From assembly GCA_947039275.1 (NCBI GenBank), contig CAMQYL010000003.1, positions 1 to 64,000 of the forward strand: DNA of 64,000 nucleotides, in the 5' to 3' direction. The number at the start of each line of letters is the position of its first letter. Within the stretch, counting starts at the first letter, position 1. Made by a program: the position numbers and the translations under genes. The stretch is from Amulumruptor sp947039275 (GTDB lineage: Bacteria > Bacteroidota > Bacteroidia > Bacteroidales > Muribaculaceae). Positions 1 to 7,560 of this stretch are shown in pieces. The notes under the pieces were generated by a model, which worked only from the letters and a program-made list of their open reading frames with translations, was not told the origin of the DNA and searched no databases.

Positions 1-87
1 GTATGAAAAACAACCCATTACAAGGTTTTCATCACCCCAAATGTCCACCCCGCCACAATATATTGTTCCGATTGTAAGTAGGCTATA

Positions 88-280
88 AAATCAAAACCTC
101 CGAAAATCGTTGATTTTCGGAGGTTATCTTCAATTTTGATAAATCTTCTTGTGATCCGCCTGGAGCCGTTAGACTCCGACGCTGTATGGTGAGTATCAAT
201 AAGTTGCCTGAGCAGTTACCGGCTGACTCACTTATCTATCACGCTTATACTTCAATGTTCTTCATCAGACTGCAAATCCG
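88..280 (-). ncRNA. Candidate small structured RNA with its own promoter and terminator
   Basis: No ORF fits here. On the minus strand a promoter (287-316) points leftwards, and about 190 bases later lies a strong hairpin followed by a T-rich stretch (95-125). The RNA between them can fold: GTGAG/CTCAC, GGAG/CTCC and outer GTGAT/ATCAC pairings are visible. Size and layout (about 190 nt, free-standing, intrinsic terminator) would fit a 6S-like or other Bacteroidales small RNA. I cannot confirm a family by eye; it could also be the leader of a gene beyond the left edge. Confidence 0.5.
95..125 (-). terminator. Intrinsic terminator of the left-edge RNA
   Basis: A perfect 14-bp stem (95-108 with 112-125) closes a 3-base loop and is followed on the minus strand by a T-rich tail (TTTTGATTTTA). 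Confidence 0.7.
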
Positions 281-286
281 ATAATG

Positions 287-316
287 CAAAGTTACTAATT
301 TATTTCCAATCACCAA
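287..316 (-). promoter_or_regulatory. Bacteroidetes-type promoter for the left-edge RNA
   Basis: Read on the minus strand: TTG (316-314), 19-base spacer, TAACTTTG (294-287). This matches the TTG-N19-21-TAnnTTTG pattern and places the transcript start near 280. Confidence 0.6.
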
Positions 317-429
317 TGCGCCAAAGCGTTAAAAATGATTGGATTTTTAAAATGGGGTCAAAGGGTTCAAGACTCGGATGAAGAGTGGTAAAGAATTATG
401 ATATTTCTAACTCATCAGTAAAAGGATAG

Positions 430-1746
430 TTATTTATAATTTTGAGAAATTACAGGTGTATAAGCACTCAAATTCCAATTCTTCCACAGTAATCCAAGTG
501 GACAAAGTTCACTATCCCGAGCTCTTAGCCAGGGTTGTCTTAGACATTTATCCACTGTTGGATTTAAATTTTCTTCAGGATGAATTTCAAAACTTTTTAT
601 GCACCACGGATACAATGCACACTGGAAATTAGCATCATGAAGAATTCTATAGATTTGATGAACAGATTTCAGAACTTCAACACTCCATCCATTTTTTCCT
701 TTTGGCTTAATTGTAAAATATTCCTTCTGTTTATTTTTCATCATTGGAGTTCCTAAATTATTAACAATTTCAGTAAAAAACTCACTTGATGATGCCGGCG
801 AATCTGCGATTAGGTCTAATAAATAATATGGCTTTTGTTTTCTTAATGTTATTGCATTGTCAATAATTGTATTTACCCAATCTTGATATGCTTCATGTAA
901 TTCAGGATTATTCGGAGTTTTGAAATATGATTTTAATTTAGAACGTGCTTCATTCGCAATATGCTCGAAGAAATCAAATATACCAATGCCATTGTTAACT
1001 TTAGCATTCTTTAGTTGATAGTATATATCCTGAGCTTTTCTTGGATTATATTGCTTGTATTTAAATTCATTAATCATCTTAACAAATACATGACCGGGAT
1101 TTGAAAACATCAAAGAGCAGTCTGCTAAGGCTAATACATTTAAGGTCCTTGCTCCAAACTCTGGATATATAGCACTTGCAACTTTTTCTGCTGAGGAATA
1201 GGGGAAATCATCGGACTGTTCATATTCACGACAACAAAACCGTTCCATAATATAAGCAATGCTTTCTTTTATTGCATATGCGCCAAACGATATAAAATCA
1301 TCGTTATTCGCTTGGATACATATGGTTTTGATTGTTGGAATGTTCTGTTCTTTGCCAAATTCCAATTCTGTTTCATCATATGAAACAATAACATTTCCCA
1401 AAGATTTGATTGAACTATCCCAATCTCCTAAAGTTAAATTTTGGATTTGCTCACCGAGTCGAATATTATCTTTATTGTCATTGTATATATAGGGTACTTC
1501 AAATTCTTGTTGTCCCTTCTCATATATATCGTTCACTACGCTTTGGATATACTCTCCATAAGCATAGCAAGTGGTGAGTCCATATGTGGTTGTAACATCT
1601 TGTAAGAAATGAATATATTCATGAAAGAATAGCGAAAAATCCTTTTCGCATAGTCGATTCAAATCAATATCGTTATCTATTTTTAGATACATTTCAAAAA
1701 AAGCAGGAATGTATTCACCTCTGTTTGTCTTTTGTCGATAGTCCAT
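430..1746 (-). CDS. Unknown protein with HExxH zinc-peptidase-like motif
   Basis: A 438-residue protein of no family I recognise. It carries HEYIH at residues 42-46 and a later ESIAYIMERF segment (E161, E168). HExxH followed by a downstream Glu-bearing helix is the usual metal site of gluzincin-type metallopeptidases, so a zinc-dependent hydrolase is plausible but unproven. No signal peptide or membrane segment is evident, suggesting a cytoplasmic protein. It lies 89 bases downstream of the Fic gene on the same strand with no clear promoter of its own, so the two may be co-transcribed. The DNA is AT-rich compared with the core genes. Start: ATG at 1746, directly upstream of the conserved-looking N-terminus. 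Confidence 0.75.
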   Translation of the reverse strand: MDYRQKTNRGEYIPAFFEMYLKIDNDIDLNRLCEKDFSLFFHEYIHFLQDVTTTYGLTTCYAYGEYIQSVVNDIYEKGQQEFEVPYIYNDNKDNIRLGEQIQNLTLGDWDSSIKSLGNVIVSYDETELEFGKEQNIPTIKTICIQANNDDFISFGAYAIKESIAYIMERFCCREYEQSDDFPYSSAEKVASAIYPEFGARTLNVLALADCSLMFSNPGHVFVKMINEFKYKQYNPRKAQDIYYQLKNAKVNNGIGIFDFFEHIANEARSKLKSYFKTPNNPELHEAYQDWVNTIIDNAITLRKQKPYYLLDLIADSPASSSEFFTEIVNNLGTPMMKNKQKEYFTIKPKGKNGWSVEVLKSVHQIYRILHDANFQCALYPWCIKSFEIHPEENLNPTVDKCLRQPWLRARDSELCPLGLLWKNWNLSAYTPVISQNYK

Positions 1747-1835
1747 TACATTGATGTTTATTATTGAAAAGACTATAGGATTATTAAACTGCTATCTACT
1801 CTTTTTCGAACGCAAATCTTTTCAATGTTGCCAAA

Positions 1836-3323
1836 TTAATTTAAGCATCTATCTATTATTTGAAGTTTTGCTTGCGACGGTTCTTCGTAGGCGTTGCAGG
1901 CGGCGAGGTAGTTTTTCAGTTCGGTGAAGTCGGTGCCATATAGATTGTCGCTGAACTGATGGAGTTTGGTCATTACGTTGATATAGGCCAGCGGGTCGTT
2001 ATGGCGGGTAAGTTTGCGCAAAGCCAGAATATAATCCTCGCGGAACACGGTAGGCACGATTATCCTTGACTGGTCGGCACGGACAAACTCGGCATTCATC
2101 ATCACGCGGGCGATGCGACCGTTGCCGTCGTTGAACGGATGCACCTCGCTAATCATGAACATCATGAATATGGCACGAGCAAAAGGATCTGTCAGAGCCG
2201 AATAATATTTGAAGCCCTGCGAGAGTGTGCCTTTCACAAGCTGATGATCCACAAACTCGGTCTGACCGGCACGGTTGTTCTTCATTTTGAAAACACCGGG
2301 ATTCATGTGCGGTCGCCCTTCCAGCAAAATGGTATGGCGATGGCTAAGGATTGCGAAAAGTTCTTCGGGAGATGTCGGGACGCGCATCATCTCAGCACGG
2401 TTAGAGAGCACCTTGAATGTGCCAAGAATATCGTGTGAGTCCTCATTTCGCATCGGCATCGGAATACCGGAATCAACGATTTCCTTTGCTTCTTCAATAT
2501 CAAACTCCGTTCCTTCTATATAGTTGGAAAAATAACTCTCAAAGAATGAAAACAGTTGGAAAGAGTCCTCATCTGTATTGCGGTTGTTTCGTATGACGAA
2601 ATAACGGTCTTTAATCGTGTCAAACAAAACCTCAAACAACTCTACGCGCTTCGCATCAAACGGATTGCCGGCTGCACGAGCTTTTGCAGAATCGGTTGAC
2701 AATACTTTGGCATCATGGGTTGACAGCAAAGCTGATATGATGTTGTTGATTTTGGAAAACTCATCGGCCATACCTAATTCATTGGCAACTTCTCGCAACT
2801 CATCGCGGTACTGATTCATCCGTTCTTCGCCTCCTGTCAAAAGCAGCTGTTCAAGTTTATTTTCAATCACTTCTGCTGGTAACACCCTTGATTCGCCTCC
2901 GGATTTTCGAGACAACTGCATATTCTCAAGCATATAACGGTGTTCACCCGATATGTGCATACCCATAAATGGAATGTCATGCTTTGTCGCTTTCGGACCT
3001 TTGACAAAATTGAGTTTGATGCCCGGCAGATCGGTGACACGCCGAGTCGTGGAGTTTGTCAAGAAGAAATCGCCGGTAGATGTCGGGCGCATCTCCTTTG
3101 CGCTACGATGACTGATCAATGCGTTCGGATAACGATACGCCAAAATATCAATAAGGTTGCGTCGTACTATATTTTCAGGGCTGTCAATCAAGTTGGTGGT
3201 GTATATACGGGGAGCCAACTTGCGCAACTCTCCGTCTTTCTCCTTTTTAGAAAGCACACGAGAAACATTCGGGTCTGACGAACCGAATATAATCTCTTTC
3301 TGGGTGTCAACTTTAACTGCCAT
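1836..3323 (-). CDS. Fic-domain AMP-transferase with autoinhibitory helix
   Basis: Fic proteins transfer AMP or other phosphate-linked groups to target proteins. The 495-residue product has the core motif HPFNDGNGR (residues 395-403, catalytic His395) and, about 125 residues earlier, SNYIEG (266-271), which matches the (S/T)xxxE(G/N) inhibitory helix of class II Fic proteins; Glu270 would block ATP binding until relieved. An upstream ATG at 3383 would add 20 hydrophobic residues, but the promoter's -7 box (3349-3356) lies inside that extension, so ATG 3323 (MAVKV) is preferred. The domain order fits the large stand-alone Fic/DUF4172-like bacterial proteins often carried on mobile elements. 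Target unknown. Confidence 0.9.
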   Translation of the reverse strand: MAVKVDTQKEIIFGSSDPNVSRVLSKKEKDGELRKLAPRIYTTNLIDSPENIVRRNLIDILAYRYPNALISHRSAKEMRPTSTGDFFLTNSTTRRVTDLPGIKLNFVKGPKATKHDIPFMGMHISGEHRYMLENMQLSRKSGGESRVLPAEVIENKLEQLLLTGGEERMNQYRDELREVANELGMADEFSKINNIISALLSTHDAKVLSTDSAKARAAGNPFDAKRVELFEVLFDTIKDRYFVIRNNRNTDEDSFQLFSFFESYFSNYIEGTEFDIEEAKEIVDSGIPMPMRNEDSHDILGTFKVLSNRAEMMRVPTSPEELFAILSHRHTILLEGRPHMNPGVFKMKNNRAGQTEFVDHQLVKGTLSQGFKYYSALTDPFARAIFMMFMISEVHPFNDGNGRIARVMMNAEFVRADQSRIIVPTVFREDYILALRKLTRHNDPLAYINVMTKLHQFSDNLYGTDFTELKNYLAACNAYEEPSQAKLQIIDRCLN

Positions 3324-3348
3324 ACAAAAAATCACGATTAAGAGAATA

Positions 3349-3427
3349 CAAAGGTACAAATTTCTGCGATTATAACCGTGCATTTTACAAAAAACTGCGA
3401 TTACGAAGGCTTAAAATTTGCAATTAT
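3349..3427 (-). promoter_or_regulatory. fic promoter with three upstream repeats
   Basis: TACCTTTG on the minus strand (3356-3349) fits the -7 box and would start transcription about 19 bases before the ATG at 3323. Three related 9-mers follow upstream: TGCGATTAT (3365), TGCGATTAC (3396) and TGCAATTAT (3419), plus-strand reading. A further copy lies at about 3695 inside a degenerate repeat of this region (3685-3729 resembles 3354-3397). They could be regulator-binding sites; no regulator is identified. Confidence 0.45.
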
Positions 3428-3430
3428 CTC

Positions 3431-3468
3431 GATTTTTATTCAATAAAAACGCTGTATTGAATAAAATC
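3431..3468. repeat. Inverted repeat upstream of fic
   Basis: TTATTCAATA (3436-3445) and TATTGAATAA (3455-3464) form a 10-bp inverted repeat with a 9-base spacer, extendable outwards by GATTTT/AAAATC with one bulge. It may be an operator or a weak hairpin. Confidence 0.4.
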
Positions 3469-3556
3469 GGACATTTTTTATTCATTATAGTTCAAAATAA
3501 TCTGCATTGTTTCCCGTATTCCTCGCTGGGAGGCGTAACATAGCATCTACGGTTAG

Positions 3557-3597
3557 CTTAATTTCGGCAATAAACCAAGTTTATTGCCGAAATTAAG
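3557..3597. repeat. Perfect 19-bp hairpin between fic and the DUF2971 gene
   Basis: Arms 3557-3575 and 3579-3597 are perfectly complementary around CAA. The right arm (TTTATTGCCGAAATTAAGTAT, 3580-3600) recurs with one change at 6084-6104. The rest of the gap 3384-3823 holds no convincing gene. Confidence 0.7.
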
Positions 3598-3823
3598 TAT
3601 TGGGATGTGGAGATGAACAAAGGAAGGGAATGACATTTCGTCTTGTAGGTGATACAAAAATTTGGGGGGTAAAACTGTGGCTAGATACAAATTTTTGCGA
3701 TTATGATGGCGTTTTTTTACAAAAACTGAATTTAGACTCGATTTCTAACTTCGGAAACGGATGCTTATTTATTGCAGTAGATTTACAGTCGCAAGATTGA
3801 ATATCGGCATAAAAAATCATGAA

Positions 3824-4714
3824 CTAATTTACTGTTTCTACGGGTATATGTGAATATCCCTTTTTGCTTAAAATTATTTCAACTTTTTCTTTCTGTGACG
3901 CATCTTTAATCCAGATTCGCTTAAGCACAGAAATAGGCATGAAAATTTCTCGATAAGACTTCCCATTATCCATTCTTTGTTTTTCAGCAGCGACAAAGTT
4001 TTGGACTTTATCAATCAGTGATTGGAATTGATTAGGGCAGGTTATGCCATTAAAGAGAGTATTGTATTCTTTTTTCGGAGACGATATGATTATTCGTGTT
4101 TCCTCTTCGTTCATAAAATCATCTCTTTTGAATCGAGGTGCGATGAAGGCTAACAAATACAGTGCTATAAATTTAACAAATACAGTGGGATTATCCTTTA
4201 GCAGCAATAGTGCAAGATCAGGATTCCCAAACACCATCCGTGTCGCCATGTCATAATATTGATCATTAACGATTTTATATATTTCATCGAAAGTGGCATA
4301 GCTATCATAGATACAAGATTCAATTGAATAGAGTGATGCTTCATAGAATCCTGATGGATTTATAAAATCAAGTTCAAGGACAACCCCATGTCCATTATCA
4401 GCATAATTATTCCACATATATTCATTGTCTTTACGAGCTGAAATGGAGATGACATATGGCACAGGCAGACCTAACGATTTTTCGATTTCTTTAGGATTGA
4501 ACAATTGTGACACTTGTCTTTCCCTTGGAAGTCCAGAACGTTTTTCAAAGGCTTCAAGAACCGATCTAAGTTTTTCTATCCCATGTATATATTCAGTCTT
4601 ATCTACGAAACAATCATAACGTGTAGCCCAAAAGCAGATTTCCTTATCCTTAATTGGGGCGTTTTGAAGTATGCTTGAAAATGCGCTTGATGAAGTGTAA
4701 TGATAGTAACGCAT
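3824..4714 (-). CDS. DUF2971 family protein
   Basis: A 296-residue cytoplasmic protein. The N-terminus (RYYHYTSSSAFSSIL) and the central segment YMWNNYADNGHGVVLELD match the DUF2971 pattern (YHYT near the start, then W-x-x-YA-x-x-H-x-G-hydrophobic). DUF2971 proteins are of unknown function and frequent in accessory or defence-rich DNA. The first in-frame ATG (4741) would add nine residues ahead of the conserved RYYHYT start, so 4714 is preferred. The gene stands alone, AT-rich, between the Fic pair and the DUF3990 module. Confidence 0.75.
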   Translation of the reverse strand: MRYYHYTSSSAFSSILQNAPIKDKEICFWATRYDCFVDKTEYIHGIEKLRSVLEAFEKRSGLPRERQVSQLFNPKEIEKSLGLPVPYVISISARKDNEYMWNNYADNGHGVVLELDFINPSGFYEASLYSIESCIYDSYATFDEIYKIVNDQYYDMATRMVFGNPDLALLLLKDNPTVFVKFIALYLLAFIAPRFKRDDFMNEEETRIIISSPKKEYNTLFNGITCPNQFQSLIDKVQNFVAAEKQRMDNGKSYREIFMPISVLKRIWIKDASQKEKVEIILSKKGYSHIPVETVN

Positions 4715-4852
4715 ATTTAGTATTGTTAAAATTTGACACAAAAGGTAAATCCATATTCTGCAACATCTTCCAATAGTATATCAGATGATTGAAATGTTTA
4801 AAGTATTTGGGCAATTTGGCGAATTCAAATACCGATTTACCACAATGGAATA

Positions 4853-5080
4853 TCAAGGCACAAGGCGACCGTTTTTCAGTTCCGATTGAAGCAAACCATA
4901 GACGTATGCCGGACTTTCAATGTATAGTCCAGTCTCGAAATCCTCCAGTTTGGAAAAGGTCTCCGAGTTGTGGAAAACAGAGATTGCCTCAGGTAAATCC
5001 ATACCGTCACGCTCCACAAGGTAGCGGACTACATCGGCCGAAATGCCCTCAAATAAATAACGTGTGTTGTTCTCGTTCAT
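4853..5080 (-). CDS. DUF3791 small protein, likely partner of the DUF3990 toxin
   Basis: A 75-residue protein matching DUF3791, a small helical family commonly encoded beside DUF3990. It begins within the stop of the DUF3990 gene (ATGA overlap at 5077-5080), so the two are translationally coupled. Likely role: antitoxin or accessory subunit of the module; that is inference from context. Confidence 0.75.
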   Translation of the reverse strand: MNENNTRYLFEGISADVVRYLVERDGMDLPEAISVFHNSETFSKLEDFETGLYIESPAYVYGLLQSELKNGRLVP

Positions 5081-5550
5081 ATCTTTTTCAGCATATTTAT
5101 CGCTGCCTCCGTGTGAAAGAAATACTGTGATGTCACCTCTGAAAAAGTCAGTTCTTTTATGAGTTGCTGTTCACTGATGAAATTTTCTGTGAACATACGC
5201 AGCAATCGGGCAATCGTGTCATCGGCAACCGGCCCGATCACTATGTCGTAATCGTGACTTGGTTGCTCTACATTTATATCGCGGTTTGCCATTACAAAAC
5301 GCGCCCACTCCTCATCCGGAGAATTAAAAACCTTTATCTTCAAGCCCTGTTTTACGGCAGAATCCATATCAAATTCAAAACTCGTCAGTATTGGTTCTCC
5401 CCTAAACATTTTCGCCGTTCTCGCTGCCATTCTTTCTGCCTGACGGCGAATGTCGGTCAGATAGAAACCTTTCCCGAAATCCTTGTACGGACGGCATTTC
5501 ACAAGGTCAATATTCTCAATCGCTACATTTGATCCATGATACAGTATCAT
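5077..5550 (-). CDS. DUF3990 putative ADP-ribosyltransferase-fold toxin
   Basis: A 157-residue protein with the DUF3990 hallmarks: ILYHGSN at the N-terminus, DFGKGFYLTDIRRQAERMA (about residues 24-42) and YDIVIGPVADD (about 100-110). The YHGS ... GKGFYLT pattern resembles the NAD-binding core of ADP-ribosyltransferases, so a toxin acting by ADP-ribosylation is plausible. It overlaps by 4 bases with both neighbours (HTH-DUF3791 upstream, DUF3791 downstream), typical of a toxin-antitoxin operon. Activity and target are not shown by the sequence. Confidence 0.75.
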   Translation of the reverse strand: MILYHGSNVAIENIDLVKCRPYKDFGKGFYLTDIRRQAERMAARTAKMFRGEPILTSFEFDMDSAVKQGLKIKVFNSPDEEWARFVMANRDINVEQPSHDYDIVIGPVADDTIARLLRMFTENFISEQQLIKELTFSEVTSQYFFHTEAAINMLKKI

Positions 5551-5975
5551 CTTATCATCCCTCCGTTATTTTGGCAGACAACCGTAAGGTCATCTACACA
5601 GTCATTGAATGACAGGGTGTGTTCCACATCATAAAATTCAGTCAGGAAATCTATTCCATTGAAACGGTTAAGATAATTGCTCGCCTCACGGATTGTAAGA
5701 CTATGCCTTTTGGCGAACTCAATAATTGCAGTCATCACATAATCAATAATATTTTTATCCGCTTTCTTTATCGGTTTCAATTCCACCATAGGCTTGACTT
5801 CAAGAGCTTCAGCGATGCGGTTTATTGTGTTGAAATTGACACACAGGCCATTTTCAACTTTTGATACCATCGCCTTTTGCACACCAATCATCGCTCCGAC
5901 CTCATCTTGGGTCAGACCTTTGTTTTTCCGTTGGAGGTGAAGTAGTTCTCCTATCTTTTTCAGGTTGGTATTCAT
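5547..5975 (-). CDS. HTH (XRE) regulator fused to a DUF3791-like domain
   Basis: 142 residues. Residues 8-65 form an XRE helix-turn-helix (LLHLQRKNKGLTQDEVGAMI ... VSKVENG). The C-terminal half (about 74-138: IIDYVMTAIIEFAKRHSLTIREA ... EFYDVEHTLS) resembles DUF3791, the same family as the third gene of the operon. It is first in the operon and sits beside a 10-bp-arm palindrome (5989-6016), so it is probably the autoregulating antitoxin. A -7-like box (TAAATTTG, minus, 5987-5980) lies so close to the ATG that the transcript would be almost leaderless. Confidence 0.8.
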   Translation of the reverse strand: MNTNLKKIGELLHLQRKNKGLTQDEVGAMIGVQKAMVSKVENGLCVNFNTINRIAEALEVKPMVELKPIKKADKNIIDYVMTAIIEFAKRHSLTIREASNYLNRFNGIDFLTEFYDVEHTLSFNDCVDDLTVVCQNNGGMIR

Positions 5976-5988
5976 ACTGCAAATTTAC

Positions 5989-6016
5989 AAATAGTTTCCT
6001 ATATAAGAAACTATTT
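5989..6016. promoter_or_regulatory. Palindromic operator candidate of the DUF3990 operon
   Basis: AAATAGTTTC (5989-5998) and GAAACTATTT (6007-6016) are perfect inverted 10-mers spaced by 8 bases, just upstream of the HTH gene. Position and symmetry suit a dimeric XRE repressor. Confidence 0.6.
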
Positions 6017-6083
6017 TGAGGAATATAAAGTTCAGAGAGGCATGATTTATCGGTTTGGAGTTTAATATCAGTGCTAAAAGCGA

Positions 6084-6104
6084 TTTATTGCCGGAATTAA
6101 GTAT
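6084..6104. repeat. Second copy of the 3580-3600 repeat
   Basis: This 21-mer matches 3580-3600 at 20 positions. A second shared 11-mer, CGGAAACGGAT, follows both copies (3752-3762 and 6117-6127). The pair brackets the DUF2971 and DUF3990 genes. Confidence 0.5.
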
Positions 6105-6226
6105 AGAATTGCACTGCGGAAACGGATAGAGGCGTGGCGGCTCACGGTGTCTGCGTCGGTTGTGCCGTCAGATGGTGACGGTGATCCGGTGGGTCACTGA
6201 CACCATCCGACCGCACCCCGACTACG

Positions 6227-6335
6227 GGAGAAGGCTACACACCGATTTGCCTCAACGCCTTGTGAGGATGCGCCGAGGTCGTCGCTTCCCTCGCAAGACT
6301 CAAATCGGCCAATCCGTGTGCTTGACGCCTTCTCC
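6227..6335. repeat. Imperfect inverted repeat in conjugative-element leader
   Basis: GGAGAAGGC (6227-6235) pairs with GCCTTCTCC (6327-6335); CCGATTTG (6242-6249) pairs with CAAATCGG (6301-6308); CACAC pairs with GTGTG between them. Confidence 0.55.
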
Positions 6336-6655
6336 TTATAAGGTAATCGCTTCAGCGCTTGCGAAGCAAGAATTTGAGCCGTCACACCACAATCCGTTTG
6401 TCAGGCCCACGGGAGCAAGAATGCGGTTGCCTCCGATCATTCCGCACGCTACATGTACGGCGACACCCGCATACTCGCTCTTTCCGGGGATTGCATGGCC
6501 GTTTCTTGCAGAAATTGCGTCATAGGAAAGTGCCGACAGGGACAAAGCCCTGTGTTGCCGGTTGCACTTCGATTTCTTTCACCGATTTACATTTTCAGTA
6601 TGTATGCCGTTCAGTGTCACCACTGCGGGGCTACGCCAGCTCTATGTTTCATGCT

Positions 6656-6867
6656 GAGTCTAATCACCGTTCAAAGTTTATTCGCTCGGAATTGATGAAC
6701 ACGACGGGACGGGGTGTTCTCTGGCATTCGCGCAAAAAAATCTCCAGACCTCGCTTCCCTGCGGTCGCTCACCTCGTATTTTTTTGAGCGAGTGCCGAAC
6801 ACCCCTTTGCTCCCGTCGTGCCGCAGGGTCAACGAGCGAACAAACTTCAAACAGCGATTATACGCAT
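6656..6867. repeat. Very long imperfect inverted repeat (about 200 nt)
   Basis: Nested arms: CACGACGGGA (6700-6709) with TCCCGTCGTG (6811-6820); GGGGTGTTC (6711-6719) with GAACACCCC (6797-6805); 6723-6741 with 6778-6796 (17 of 19). The outer segments 6669-6688 and 6833-6852 match at about 16 of 20. It ends just before the small membrane-protein gene and could be a structured RNA, an origin-like site or a transcriptional control element. Confidence 0.65.
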
Positions 6868-6884
6868 TAAAAAAATATCGCCTT

Positions 6885-7100
6885 ATGACACTGAACGACA
6901 GACATATTAAAAATACGAGCTTCACACCTTCTCCAGCTCATACCGCATTAAAAAAGGCGGCTAAGGTGGTGGGGATAGCGATAGCAACGATTGTCGGGAT
7001 TATCCTCTGGGCGATACTCAAACCGATATTCCGAGGTGTGGGGTGGCTAATATCTATCCTCACAGCAGTAGGAATAATCTATTGGATATTAACCCTATAA
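6885..7100 (+). CDS. Small membrane protein of conjugative-element operon
   Basis: 71 residues: a polar N-terminus (MTLNDRHIKNTS) followed by two closely spaced hydrophobic segments (about residues 25-44 and 50-70) reaching the C-terminus. Probably a small two-helix inner-membrane protein. A longer reading from 6714 would run through the long inverted repeat, so ATG 6885 is chosen. It lies 13 bases before the PcfK-like gene and is likely first in that operon. Function unknown. Confidence 0.6.
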   Translation: MTLNDRHIKNTSFTPSPAHTALKKAAKVVGIAIATIVGIILWAILKPIFRGVGWLISILTAVGIIYWILTL

Positions 7101-7113
7101 AACAAAGACGACT

Positions 7114-7548
7114 ATGGCAACGAAAGAAAACAAAGGCACACGAGCCTTCAACGACACTATCAAGGCTTATCTTGAAGAACGAGCCGATAATGACGCACTA
7201 TTTGCCGTCAAATTTGCAAACCCCTCAAAGTCAGTGGAGGATTGCGTTACCTTCATCATCAACCAAGTGCAGAAAAGCGGTTGCAACGGGTTTGAGGATG
7301 CGGAGATTTACGGAATGGCAATCCATTACTATGAAGAAAGCGAGATAGAGGTAGGCGCACTCCCCAACTGCCAAGTGGTGGTGAACCATACGGTTGAACT
7401 CACCGAGGAAGAAAGGGAACAGGCACGGCAAGACGCCATCAACAGACTCCGTGACGAGGAAATGGCGAAAATGCGCAGACCTATCCAACCGAGGAAAACC
7501 GCTGAAAAGAAAGCAACCAATGTTCAACCCAGTCTATTTGACGTCTAA
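7114..7548 (+). CDS. PcfK-like conjugative-element protein
   Basis: 144 residues resembling the PcfK-like family found in Bacteroides conjugative transposons, normally paired with PcfJ as here (12-base gap). Helical segments such as SVEDCVTFIINQV and AEIYGMAIHYYEESEIEVG are typical; the C-terminus is basic and ends in PSLFDV. Names derive from an enterococcal conjugative plasmid locus; the biochemical role is unknown. Strong marker of mobile-element origin. Confidence 0.85.
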   Translation: MATKENKGTRAFNDTIKAYLEERADNDALFAVKFANPSKSVEDCVTFIINQVQKSGCNGFEDAEIYGMAIHYYEESEIEVGALPNCQVVVNHTVELTEEEREQARQDAINRLRDEEMAKMRRPIQPRKTAEKKATNVQPSLFDV

Positions 7549-7560
7549 CATATTACGGCT

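Larger units (their letters stand above)
6017..6884. other. Gene-free stretch with large inverted repeats
   Basis: About 870 bases with no credible gene; the short ORFs here are arginine/serine-rich or shadow-like. It is more GC-rich than the DNA to its left and contains a half-copy of the 3580 repeat (6084-6104) and two large imperfect inverted repeats (6227-6335 and 6656-6867). It seems to be the upstream non-coding part of the conjugative-element fragment. Confidence 0.6.

Noticed and set aside
3600..3800. 66-codon ORF between fic and the DUF2971 gene
   Set aside because: Lies in degenerate repeats of the fic promoter region and has no recognisable features.
6160..6787. Several overlapping ORFs in the gene-free stretch
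   Set aside because: They overlap one another on both strands, have unlikely composition and are crossed by the large inverted repeats.
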